64,000 nt of DNA from Ephemerocybe angulata (Eukaryota > Basidiomycota > Agaricomycetes > Agaricales > Psathyrellaceae), in NCBI GenBank assembly GCA_013368325.1, contig JAACJK010000112.1:62001-126000 (forward strand), read 5' to 3'. The position numbers were made by a program, and so were the translations under genes. The notes beneath the pieces are model-generated. The model did no database searches, was not told the DNA's origin, and was given only the letters and a program-made list of their open reading frames with translations. How positions within the stretch are numbered: position 1 is the first letter of the stretch; each line of letters begins with the position of its first letter. This document shows positions 1-11,231 of this stretch, in pieces.

Positions 1-882
1 CGACGCAGGAACTCTGCTCATCAGCCGCAGCGTCGCCCACGCCTGATTGGCGCCATTCTCGATGCAGAACTCGAAAGCCTGCAGAGACGTCCGATCCCTT
101 GACCGAGGATCCCCAAGACTCGAGATATCGAGCTCCCCAGCTGTGGGGTACACGGGCAGGGGTGTAAGAGAGAGGGTGGAGTATCGCGGGGGCGTTCGTT
201 CCATCATCTTTGCTCGTAGGGGGGAAATTACCTATCCTTGCGATCTACGAAGGTATAAAAGTGCATAGGACCTTTGGTCATGTCGTAATACGACAATAGA
301 GGTACTAGCTTCTCAGCTTCAGAAGTGTCGACAAACGCTCTGAAGACAATAACAGAAATGCTATTTCTGTCCTCGCGGGTGGTTTGGCTCCGGGCGAGCC
401 TTGAGCATGGCCCTACCTGGTTGCCATGTCCTTCCCGGTTGTCAAGAGAGCTTTGTAGAGCAAAGAATAGAGAGAATAGGAAACCTTGGAGCGTTCCTCG
501 GAGCCGAACGACATCTGGAGGGCCCAAGAAAGGCAAGTCCGAAGTTGTCGGAGCAGAAGTTCCTTGACTCTTGGCCCACCCCGACTTCCTTGCTTCCAGC
601 ATATCGAGGGGACGTATGAATATGAGCACAGAGAGTAAATTACAATTAAGAGAAATCTATGATACATGGAAAGATAAATGATTGTGGTGTCTACAGGATG
701 ACTTCAACGAACGAATCATGATACTGAGTCCAACCGATAACCAAGAAAAGCTGATTCAATAAGAGTGAAGGAAAATTAATAAAGATACCAAGCAAAGCTA
801 TAGGATGTGCCAGATAAAAGCCAAATCGAAGCAAACATTAAGCAAAAGAAAGATAACACTCGAACCAACGTCCTGCCTATGC
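1..882. other. No supported gene
   Basis: Several short open frames occur on both strands, but none has recognisable domains, a convincing start or a splice structure that links into a longer protein. The right end holds the 3' flank of the minus-strand gene that stops at 883. I see nothing I can name here. Confidence 0.5.
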
Positions 883-3800
883 CTAAGCCTGAGCAAGGGG
901 AGCAGCAGCAGCACGCTTCGCCGTCGCAAACACCTGCCTCTCCTCATGCTTAGCCCTCGACAACATCATCTTCGCCTTCTTATACTCGTCATCCTCCTCA
1001 TCCGAATCCTGCCACATATCTCGAACGCCACCCTGGGGCTTCCTCCGCGGGGACGACGAAGTGGTAACCAAAGGTCCATCCATGCTTGGGGAAAAGAACC
1101 CACCCATATGGCTGTTCCTCGGCTTCTCAGGGACTCTAGGCCTCCAATGACTATCCTCGTCGTCATAGTCCACCGCAGGCGGTGTCTTCGCGAAAGTGGG
1201 CTGCAACGAAACTCGCACACTCTTGCGACGCACAGGCGTCTCCGCAGAACTCGACGGAGGAACAGACCTCGGGATAGGGCCATTCGCACTAGAGGGGTGC
1301 AGGGTGTCCGACCCAACAGGAGGAGGCACCGTCGTCGTCGTCGAAATCTTCCTCACCCTCGCGCCTTCATCACCAGAGATCCCATCCCCCGGAGTCTCAT
1401 ACGCCTCATCATCATCATCTTCTTCGTCGTCGTTTTCGTGCTGATAATTCCCCACCTCCCGCCCAAGCCCACTCCCACTCGCCTGGGCATTCCCAGAAGC
1501 CTGTCGCTGCGGCACAGGCATAGGCGACGGCGTCCTACTCGGATTCCTCATTGCACTCTTCAAAGGACCCCTAGCAGGCCTCGTCGCACTCATCTGGCTC
1601 GTCCGCCTCACCACCCCCGATCCCCCAGAAGCCGTTGAGGTGGACCTCGCAGGGCCTCCACCAACATTATATGGCACAGGGACTTGGGGTCTCGCGACAG
1701 GCTCCGGACCAGGTCCGGTCAAAACCTGCCTCGGAACGCGCACAGGCGCAGGCATCACATGAAGGTCCATCTTGCCACCGCTCTTCAACACCCTAAGCTG
1801 CTCCTCCGCAATCCGGTTGCCCCGCGCGAGATCCTCGATGATGCTGACAAGACTCGCATCCCCCTTGGCAGGCATCATACTAGTCATGGATGTCGACTGC
1901 AGAGTCTGCATTGAGACGGGAGGAGGCGCCCTTGGAAGCAAAGGCATCGAAGCAGACACAGCTCCGGGAACACCGGGCAACGCCACAGGCTGCGGCATAC
2001 TGATCCTCCGCTCGCCCTTGAGCGTGCCGGACCTGGAAGGTGGGCCGACGCGCGAGATGTCGACCATGCTTGACGAGGCACCGGCATTAGCGCCGTTGGT
2101 GCGCCTTCCGTTCGTCGCCATGCCCATACCCTGTCCGAGAGATCCCTGAGCACGGGTCTTCTGACCACCAGCGGGCGCGCTGGCGGCGCTCATGACCGAC
2201 GTGTTTCGCGACAGCGAGGCCCCTGTGCCGCCCGACGTTCCCCATCCCCCACGGGAAAGAGTTCCCGAAGGTTGCGACCCTCCCGCACTGAGAATGGTAG
2301 CACCATACTGGTTCTGGCTCTGGTTCTGCTGCTGGATCGAAGCTAAAATAAAACAAGATACAATCAGTCAAAAGCGTAAAGGAAACACAACGTAACAAGA
2401 CGCACCGGCAGCTGGCGGTGCAGAGGTCAATGAAATGCTCCTTTGCTGGCGAATCACCCTCGGCTTCGACGCGGTCGAATCCATCCTCCCAACCGCCCCA
2501 CTCGCACTATCACTAGCATACCCCACACTCCCACCCCCAGCTCTCGGATAATACCCCTGCTGACTCTGCGACGAAGACGACGCAGGCATCGCCCTCCTCT
2601 GTCCAGCACCAACAACAGGAGGCACATCAACACTCGAACTCCTCTTCTCCTTCCTCAACTTCGCCACGTCCCTCTCCCCGTCCCCTCTCACCCCTAAATC
2701 CACAACACTCGCGGACATCCGATGAGTCTGCCGCTGGCTATACTGCTGCACACCCTCCACACCCCTCAGCCCACTATACTCCCCATCCCTCCCATAATCA
2801 TCCATAATCACTGGCTGAAACTGCGTCTGCCGCTTCACTGCCCCTCCCCCCGTATACGAGAGAACCTTCTCCCTCCCCAAATCGTCATCGTCCCTCCAGC
2901 TCATCTGCTTCAAATTCCTATCCGTGCGCGTGCTCCATCCCTTCAATTCTGAAGAGGTCGTGGGGAGATACGACGTCGAGCTCGACCGATGATGCTGCTG
3001 AAGCTTCGAGGGCGGCGCAGTCCCCGTCGCCCTCGCCTGCGCCTGCAGCTCATCCACATTCAACCTCCCAGGCGCGTGCGGAACACTCATAAGCTGCTGC
3101 TGCAACGACTCTCTCTCCTGCAACCTCTCAACACGTCGTTCCGCCCACGTCCCGCCGTCCCCAACAGAAGCCGTCCTCCTCTCAGCCCCAAGATGCCTCC
3201 TCTCCAACTTGCTCTTCCGCCGCTCCTGCTGCGCTGGAACCGCGCCGGTGTAGTACACCGGCCCAGCCCCGACTCCCGCAGCACCAGCCATCGACCTATG
3301 CTGCTGCAACAACAACTCGCGCCTCTTCTCCAGATCAGGTTCATTCTCAACAACTTTGAATGGCTGCCATTCACCTGCTTCCTCCTCTGCTCCCCCCTCC
3401 TCGGTATCAGCGGGCACGGGCTCCGACGCCTGCTGCCCAGCCGAACCTGCCTCAGGTTTCATCCCAAACAACACCTTCAACGTCGCCGAACCCCTACTCT
3501 GCGTCTTCACATGCTTCGCCTTCCCACTTTCCGCACCAGTCTCAGCACCAACAACAGGAAGAGGCTCCGTCTGCCACACCGTCTCCGTCGGCGTCATAAA
3601 CGGCACAGGCTCCGTCTGACTATGCGGCAGCCCATCTATACTCCTCCCACTCGCACTACTCCCGCTCTTCTCCTTTTTCTTAGACATCCTGCTGCTCCTC
3701 CGCTCCTTCTTCCCAACACCAACTTGAACATCGTCGTCGGTGAGATCAGCCCCGAAAAAACCCTTCAATCCACCAAGAAATCCAGAGTGCGACTGCGACT

Positions 3801-6800
3801 GCTTCGCCGGGGTGGGGCCTTGATCATCCGTGGACTTGCCCCGCGATTTGCTCAACCTGCTGCCCTTGGGTGCGGGAGGCGTCGTCTCCACGGCCGGTGG
3901 CACGGGGGCGGACGTGGAAGCCGCTAGAGGAGCAGGAGCAGAGGCAACGGCTGGAGCGAGCTCGGCAGCGGTGAAGACTTCAGGCGCCTGAATTACCCCC
4001 TCCCGAACATACGCAACAGGCTCCTCAGCAATGGTAGTGGTCGTCTGCGTCGTGGTCGTCGCGACAGGAGCGGCGGCGGTCATAGTAGAGACAGCAGCTG
4101 GCGGTTGGGCAGCAGAAATTTCGGCAGCCTCTGGTTGAACTGCCATCGTAGATTCCTGCACTTCAACGACCACCGCAGCAGCGGGCACAGCGGGCACAGG
4201 AGGCGGCACCTCCGCCTCCCTCGCCTCCTTCAACTCCGCCTTATCCTTCGACGCACTCCCACTCCTCCCCCTCCCAAACATCCGCTTAAACATACTCGGC
4301 TTCGACTGCACCGCACCCTCCTTTTCCTTCTCCTTCTCCTTCTCTTTAGTCGTCGTAGGCGCGGGCTTGGATACCGGTGCGGCTGGGACTGCAGGGGTGG
4401 GCGCCTGTTCAACTTGCGCCCCGTGTGCTGCAGAAGGCGCAGATATCTTGGCGGTATCCTGAGCAGTAACACCACGCTGAGTAGAAGTCTCCAGGGGCCC
4501 GTCCACAGGACTCAAGAACGCAGCCTTGAGCGATACCGGTGCAGCAGGAGCAGACGGCTGTTCAGCCTGTGCTCCTTGTTCTGCAGATGGTGCAGACGGC
4601 GCAGATATCCTGGCCGTATCCTGCGCAACAACACCCCGCTGGGGCTCCATCGGCCCATCCACAGGACTCAAGAACGCAGCCTTGAGCGAACTCGACACCC
4701 TCCTCTGCCTCCCCTCCTTCCCCTCAATCTCACCCTCCTCACGCCCACCCAAGGGCACCCCAATACTCCTCGTCTCGATCACCGTATCAGCAAACCCGAC
4801 TGGACCACCACCACCCCCGGCATTCGCAAATCTCGGATTCTCAACGACTGTATACCTCCCGCCCTCCACATCCACAACCGTCTCCTCCTCGGCCTCGGGA
4901 CTGGGAATGACCCTCAGCCCCTCAACACTCACAACCTCCTCCCTAAACTTCGACACAGGCACGGGGGCCGGTGCAGCAGAAGCCGCCGGAGCCGCATGCA
5001 AAACAACAGGCGAACTTTCAGGCCGAACACTCTCCTCCGTAATCCTGCGCTCGAGGACATGCGTGAGCCCACTGTAGGTGTAGGACGTCGGCGGGTAGAC
5101 ATCCCCTTCCCCTTCCTCTTCTTCTTCCTCTTGCTCTTTCTCGCGCTCGCGCTCGGGCTCCTGCGGGTGGTAAAGGTCGTGGTGAGGATGCGAATGATCA
5201 TGCGCAAGATCATGACTGACATGGTGCAACCCCACACCCTTCACCCCGCCCGCCCCAAGATTCACATTGTCCCCATTCAAAGCACGCTCAGGCTCAGGCT
5301 CACCCCCGATACGGTCCAAAAACTCGCCCAGCCGCCCCTCGCCCTCCTCGCCCTCATGCGCACCCTCCTTCACTCTATCCTCCACGCTGTAATCGTGCGT
5401 GTGTTCGTGGTGCGAATGCGCATGCGCATGCCCCGCCCTCAGATTCTCCTCCTCGAGCTGCTTCTGCGTCATCGAGGGCGACATCGTCGCCGACTGCTGC
5501 ACCCACAAGAACGGCGGCTGCAACGCAGGCGCAGGCGCCGCCTCACCCCTCGCCTCGACACCAGGCACTCCGACAGGCACAGCAACGTCCGCCTCCAAAA
5601 CCCTCCTCTCCGCCCTCCCCACAAACTCCACCTCGCTCATCCCCCCACTACTCACACGATGACTCCCGTCCCCCTCCCCGAGGACATTATTCGTATTCGG
5701 CGTGAGCGACACACTCCGCAACGACATCGTGCTCGCCGAATGGACCGCGGTCCCATTCCTCTCCTCTTCAAGTTCTCGTCTCTCAAGTTCGTCTTCGAGT
5801 TCGTCTTCGTCGTGGTCTTGACCCCTAGGCACGGCCCCACTCACAACGGCGGCATACGACACGGGCACCGGCTTCCTCGGGACCCCCTTCTTCTCCCCTT
5901 TCCCCGCCTGCATCTGCGAACTCTCCCTCTCCCTCTCTCCCTCCCTCGACTTCCCACTCTGACTCTCAATCCTCTCCCTCGCCCCCTTATACTCCGCACT
6001 CTCAAACACACTCCCGGGCGCACTCGCAAACGGGTACATGCCCCCAAGCGCCGGCGGCGCGGGGAGGTCTTTCGAGGGTGTCGGCGAGGAGAAGACGAGG
6101 GAGGGGACGAAGGGTTTGGAGTGCGGGTTTAGCTGGGAGGAGTTGGGGTCGGGGGTTTCATACGCTTTCGATTGGGATTGGGATTGCGAGTGCTGTGTGG
6201 TGTGGTCGTGGTGGACGTGGTGAGACCGGGACGACGGTTCTGTGGCTGGGACGTTAACGACGGACATGCCGCTGTCGTTCTCCTTCATCTCGACGTTCGT
6301 AGTAGAGGAAGAGGAAGAGTAGGAAGAGCCGATATTGCTAGATGTCGCACCCGCTCCTTTCCTCGGAGTGCCTATATAAAACAAAACGAATCAGTCAGTC
6401 TCGATTCAAATAGAACCCCTACGTCATAGCACCAGAAACATCTATCCATCCCAGTATAGTTATCGGGACACCAAAAACGTCCGTCCATCCGCCCCCAACA
6501 CACAATCCATACGTGAAACTGAACTTGCGAGGTAAGGCACTCACCGAAAACTTCGTCCAACTCCTCCCCGCCCTCCCCAGCGTCGACCCAATCTTCCTCA
6601 GTATCGGTCACGCTCACCCAGCTCACCCGCGCGCGAGGCGCGACGTGGTGCAGGTGCGGCCTCCGAGTCTGTTGTGGGTGTTCTGGGTGTGTCAGGTCTT
6701 CAACGCGGTTGGGGGAGGCTTCGATTATGCTTATGCCGCGGGATTGGGGTCTCGAGTTACCGTGGTACGACTAGAGATAGATAGACAATTAAAATGCCAG

Positions 6801-8087
6801 TTAGCTTCGCTCAGACTCAAGAGGAAGACTCGGAGGAAGGGGAAGGGGAGAGGTGGGGAGAGATAGATAAATGAATACGTACATGGCGTTTCGTAGGCAC
6901 CGGCGGCCCAACCTCGCTAATATCTCTATTCACATACGCGCTACTCCTCCTCGACCGGCTCCCCCCATCCTCCATCGTCGTGTTGTGGTTCATAAGCGGA
7001 ATCGGCATGTCGATCTCGCTCATAATCGCATGTGCGGCGGGGATACGCAGCTCCCCCGCCTTGTGCTGGACATGGTGTTGTTGGGGGTGATTCGCAGAAG
7101 ACTCCTCCTCCTCCGAACTCGACGCGGGGTAGCCTCCAGGCGGAGTCGCCTTGCCGCTATCCTCATGATGAAGTGCCATACGACCAACTGAAGGCGTGCG
7201 ACGAACGTCACGACGGTGGTCTTGGTACCTCGCACTATTATCCTGCTCGGGGTTCCCGCTCCCCAGCCCGAACCCGAGTTGGGCTTCGACGGCCTGGACA
7301 GCCTCCTTCCCCAGCTCGACCCACGAACGGCCGGTCTCCACCATGGCGCGACTGCGAAGGGCGAGTCCGTCCCGGATTACTTGGACTCTGCGGAGCTCGA
7401 GCTCGCGTTCTTTGGCGGCGAGGTGGGTTTCGCAGGCTTGCAGCTCGGATTGGGCTGCGGCGAGTTTGGTGGTGGTCGGTGCGAGCGAGCGGGGTTGCGT
7501 ATGTGTATGTTGGTGTGATGAGGAGGAATTTGAGGTTGTGCCGGGGAGTTGGTGTACGAGGTACGAGAAGTAAGATTGGGAGTGGGAAGAGTCGCGGTCG
7601 CGGAGGCTTATGCTTGAGAGAGAGGGCGAGCGCAGGGAGTGGGTTGAGGTGGACGGGATGCGTTCGACGGGTTTGGAGCTCTTGGCTGCTTTTATGAGTC
7701 TCGTAACCCTAGCGTATATAGTTAGTTAGACAATGTTTATGTTTGAGGTTGGATACTTGGATACAGATGAGACGAGTCTTACAAAATCTCTCTGTCGCGG
7801 ATGACGTTCCCGACTTCCTCTTCGAGCGCGTGGAGGCCCCTGAGCATGTCGCGCCACTCCTCCACAGCCTGGGCGTAGCGCGCGTGGGCGTCGTCCGCGG
7901 CGGCGAAGATGGCGGCGACGTTGAGGATGGTGCGGGAGGTTATAGGCGGGCTGGCGGCGGCGTAGGCGGCGAGGCTGGCCTGGGACGACTGCGAGGAGGC
8001 GAGGAGTGCGCTGAGGTGTTTGCTGTAGTCTTTTTCGTGGCTGACCAGGCTGCTGAGCAGCCGCGCATCGGCCGGGCGATGCACCAT
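883..8087 (-). CDS. Very long BAR-like / disordered protein, five exons
   Basis: Exons: 8087-7783, 7708-6883, 6770-6545, 6371-2406 and 2342-883, all GT-AG with continuous phase, giving about 2260 residues. The ATG at 8087 starts MVHRPADARLLSSLV; an upstream in-frame TTG is not used. The first ~330 residues are two amphipathic helical stretches (HEKDYSKHLSALLASSQ, then KLAAAQSELQACETHLAAKERE and the segment ending GKEAVQAVEAQLG) joined by a Ser-rich loop, the pattern of a BAR/coiled-coil membrane-binding module; this assignment is an inference. The rest is low complexity: His-rich clusters near the start of exon 4, an imperfect tandem repeat of about 50 residues containing SLKAAFLSPVDGP, basic and Pro/Ala-rich stretches, and a conserved-looking C-terminus (SIIEDLARGNRIAEEQLRVL, DSDEEDDEYKKAKMMLSRAK). 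A cytoplasmic scaffold at membranes is plausible. The function is unknown to me. It is divergent from the AlkB gene across about 720 bp. Confidence 0.8.
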
Positions 8088-8809
8088 AGGCGCTTGGGAT
8101 GGGAGGAGCAGAGGGAATGAATGAATGGATTGAATGAACGAGGACAAGTGGGTTACGTCATGACATGGAGCCTCGATGCCCGCAAAGCTTTATTGATGCC
8201 TTGCTCCCAGGCGCCCGTTGCTGACGCTGGATAGCTGACGACGACGAGGGCCCGTGCTGCCCACCGCAGTGTGCACTTGCACAGGTCCGCCATGGTCATT
8301 TCACCTCGTTTCTCCTCCGGGCCATTCAGGCGTCGTCCCACGCATCCATCGGCGCTCCTTCTCCCCCTGGTCCAGACACCGTGGTCACGTGATACCACCA
8401 ATGAAGAGCTTCGATCGATAGGCCTTTGCGACGTCCGCTGCCCTAGTTCATCTTCGTCCACGACCTTCCAGGACCCCCAGAGTACATAGCCCAGAGCGCG
8501 TCGGTGGGATGTGATCCGCGTCGTAGTCGCCACCGGTTATACTCTACGCGGTTGATCATCTTGCCGATCTTCCGCTCCGCTGTGGATCCAGCTTAAATCG
8601 CGTTTTCATGCGCGACCGCTTCGCGGGCACGGATCGTGAAAGGGCAGGAGCGCATAACATAGCGTCGGGGGATGTCGACGAACCCGAAGCTTTGAAATTA
8701 AGTGACGGCGGCAACTCTATACGTATTTGACTCTGTATCATCCTGAAGGTAACTCATTCCGGATCCCTTCAATGATTCGACACTCCGCAAGAGACTCCAT
8801 TCGTTCTCA
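8088..8809. promoter_or_regulatory. Divergent intergenic region (BAR-like gene / AlkB gene)
   Basis: About 720 bp separates the two divergent start codons, so it must hold both promoters. Open frames in it have no support. I see no strong TATA box or other named element. Confidence 0.4.
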
Positions 8810-9745
8810 ATGCTCGACCACACCCTCCTCACAAACGTCCTCCCCTCCCCGGACACCCTCTTCACCACCCTCCTCAATGAAGTCTCCTGGCAAACCATGC
8901 TGCACCGCGGCGGCCCCGTCCCGCGCCTCATCGCCGTGCAAGGCGCCCTCTCCGAGTCCACCACGGGCGCCTATCCGATCTACCGCCACCCCGCGGACTG
9001 CCTGCCGCCCCTCCACCCCTTCAGCGACACCGTCGCACTCATCCAGGACGTAGTGCAGGAGAGAGTTGCTGGGGCGGTGTTCAACCATGTGTTGATACAG
9101 CATTATAGGGGCGGCGCGGATTACATATCGGAGCATAGCGACAAGACGCTTGATATTATGAGGGGTAGTGCGATTGTGAATGTGTCGCTTGGAGCGCAGA
9201 GGACTATGACGCTCCGGCCGAAGAAGGAGTTTGTAGCTGCAGCTTCGAATGAGGAGAATGGGGAACCCCCTGCGGTCGAACGCATTGCGCTGCCACATAA
9301 CTCGCTTTTTGTGCTGGGGATGAGGAGTAATATGCGGTATCAGCATGGGATCAAGCATGATAATCGGCCTTTTGGTCAAAAGTCTGTTGAGGAGCAGGCG
9401 TTTGGAGGCGAGAGGATCAGTCTTACGTTTCGCTGTATCGCGACGTTCCTCGTGCCTAGGAGTCTGTCAATGGGGTCCCCCCCTCTCGATGTCGACGGTG
9501 GGGAGGTGGGGGACTCGGAGGAGCGCTTCCTCATCTACGGTCAGGGCGCCAAATCGAAGGAGGTGGAGGGAGCGCACGTCGTCCCTCTCCCGCCGAATAA
9601 ACTTGAGGAGGATGAGGAGAGGAAGGCGGTGGAGGAGGAAGTTTCGGCTGTTATTAGGGCGTTTGGGGAGGAGAATTTCAGAGCTGATTCGTTTGATTGG
9701 GAGGAGTGGTACGGTGCTGGGTTTGATGTAGTTCACTTTTCTTAG
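8810..9745 (+). CDS. AlkB-like 2-oxoglutarate/Fe(II) dioxygenase
   Basis: A single-exon protein of 311 residues. It is a member of the AlkB family, which removes alkyl groups from nucleic-acid bases (or acts on RNA or protein in some branches) using Fe(II), 2-oxoglutarate and oxygen. The iron ligands are visible: the HxD motif H109-S-D111 in HSDKT, with the distal histidine H179 in RYQHGIKHD. The 2-oxoglutarate-binding arginines follow as R202 and R208 (RxxxxxR in RISLTFR). The stretch HYRGGADYISEHSD is typical of the ALKBH2/3-like branch. The C-terminal ~90 residues are acidic and less conserved (EEDEERKAVEEE). The predicted site is nucleus or cytoplasm; no signal peptide or membrane segment is seen. 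The ATG at 8810 is the first in frame and the N-terminus aligns in length with the family. The exact substrate cannot be told from sequence alone. Confidence 0.9.
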   Translation: MLDHTLLTNVLPSPDTLFTTLLNEVSWQTMLHRGGPVPRLIAVQGALSESTTGAYPIYRHPADCLPPLHPFSDTVALIQDVVQERVAGAVFNHVLIQHYRGGADYISEHSDKTLDIMRGSAIVNVSLGAQRTMTLRPKKEFVAAASNEENGEPPAVERIALPHNSLFVLGMRSNMRYQHGIKHDNRPFGQKSVEEQAFGGERISLTFRCIATFLVPRSLSMGSPPLDVDGGEVGDSEERFLIYGQGAKSKEVEGAHVVPLPPNKLEEDEERKAVEEEVSAVIRAFGEENFRADSFDWEEWYGAGFDVVHFS

Positions 9746-9957
9746 ATATTAAATAATTGTACCCTGTGCCACACACGATCGGGGGAGCTTCAGTTTCCGG
9801 GGACGAAGACGCAATATACATGGTTGTACGATCTGAGGGTAAGATTGGCTGAGATGGGAAGTACTCGAGCTTTGGTTCCCCAGTCCAGTTGTTCTGTACA
9901 ATTGGAATCCTCATGAGGAAGGTATTCACCAACTATGTATGTACAGCATGCACGAAG

Positions 9958-10848
9958 TTAGGATATAGCTCTTGGAGGGAAAATATGCTTCCACAGGGTC
10001 CGACATTCGACCAAGTCCACCAGCGCATCAGGCAAGGGCGCCAGCGCGCACCCAGGCCCAGGCCCAGAAGCTCCCACCTCCTCCTCCTCCTCCTCTTTCT
10101 CTTCCTCTCCCTCCTGACTGCGCCCATCCTCAAATTCCAAATGTTCACAATCTTCGACAGGGAACTCGACATCCTCCACGTCCTGAGTCGGATCAACATA
10201 CCGATGCACCCACTTACAAGGATACCTGACATCAGCGAATCCGTTCCCCTGATCCCACCGAACCTTGACCGAACCCAAAGTAAGTCACTCTCGAGTGGGT
10301 CAAAGGTAATGTCAATGTCGGGCTGGAGACCGAGGGCGATGCACGCTTGTCGAATGATAAAGTCGCGGTTCTTGGGTAGCTTTAGGTATTTGAACATGGC
10401 GGGGCGGTTCCGCGCGATTTGGACGAAGACGTAGTCCATCTTGACTCTTGTTAGCTCTGGGACCATCATCCTACACAACATAAATTCAGTCAGTCAGTCG
10501 GTCGGTTTGGTCTCTACTGTGTTTCGTGGACGTACCCAAGACGTGTGCAGGCTTCCCTCGTTGCGGGCTTACACTGATTCTGCCTCCAACTCGGCCAGGT
10601 GATTTTGATAAGAGTCGAGTAGTAGTCCACAGTGCGAGACCCAATCCCGGGTGAGTACACCATCCACCCGAGCCCGTAGAGAGGTCCGTCGTCGCTATTC
10701 CGCGCGAGTCCGCAGGGCTTTGGGTCTGTGTCTTTGCCGTAGATGAGGAAAGGGGGGTAGAGGGTGTTGTAGCTGTGGTGCATTATATCGTTAGGGAGGG
10801 TTGGGTGGAGATGTTGGTAAGAGGGTGGGCTTACGGTGAGCTGGTCAT
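9958..10848 (-). pseudogene. Unknown protein paralogous to 23056-23799, with apparent frameshift
   Basis: Exons: 10848-10835 (MTSSP start), 10772-10536 and 10470-9958, with the same intron positions and phases as the gene at 23799-23056. Conserved blocks include YGLGWMVYSPGIG, KMDYVFVQIARNRP and, near the end, YPCKWVHRY and LAPLPDALVDL. In exon 3 the reading frame that starts the exon runs into an unrelated Arg-rich tail. The conserved C-terminus is instead in another frame. The switch coincides with a near-duplicate of about 11 bp (GGTTCGGTCAA followed by GGTTCGGTGG) at about 10255-10276; removing 11 bases restores LLWVRWDQGNGF, matching LIWVRGDAVYV of the paralogue. No intron of plausible length fits. 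This is either a real inactivating duplication or an assembly error. I do not recognise the family; a long Glu-rich stretch lies before the last block. Confidence 0.65.
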
Positions 10849-11231
10849 GGTGGTTGAAGGGCAAGGGGGTTGGGAGAAGTGAGAAGAAGTGAGTGGCTTT
10901 TAGATTGTGGATTGGGTGGCAAGCGATCAATTGATGGTTACCACAGTTCGAACAATGGGGCTCCAGTTCTCGAAGCCTCAGACCTCCAACGAGGCTTCAA
11001 TGTCCATGAGAAAGGAGTTGAAGGACTTGTCGACGAGCGGAAATAAATCAAGACCTATGTGGCCTGCAAAGGAGGGGAAACAGATCCGACTTCTTATCTA
11101 GGGCTGGGACTTAGGGCGCATACCAAGATATCCAGGAAAGCTTGACTTCCGTCGTATTGATTGCGCAAGTTGTCTTGCACACATTCGATTGCACTAACTG
11201 CATACAGGATGGTTCTGCAAAGATCCGTCTG
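10849..11231. other. Intergenic, nothing recognised
   Basis: About 380 bp between the start of the frameshifted gene and the stop of the glucuronoyl esterase, both on the minus strand. It should hold a promoter and a 3' end. No motif is clear. Confidence 0.4.

Noticed and set aside
805..1638. 277-codon plus-strand frame
   Set aside because: Antisense to the last exon of the same gene; Arg-rich, no domain.
4105..6132. 675-codon open frame on the plus strand
   Set aside because: It is antisense to the large exon of the BAR-like gene and is an Arg/Pro-rich mirror of its Ser/Ala/Glu-rich coding sequence; codon bias alone keeps it open.
8088..8147. N-terminal extension of the BAR-like protein to 8147
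   Set aside because: The extension begins with TTG; the first ATG in frame is at 8087.
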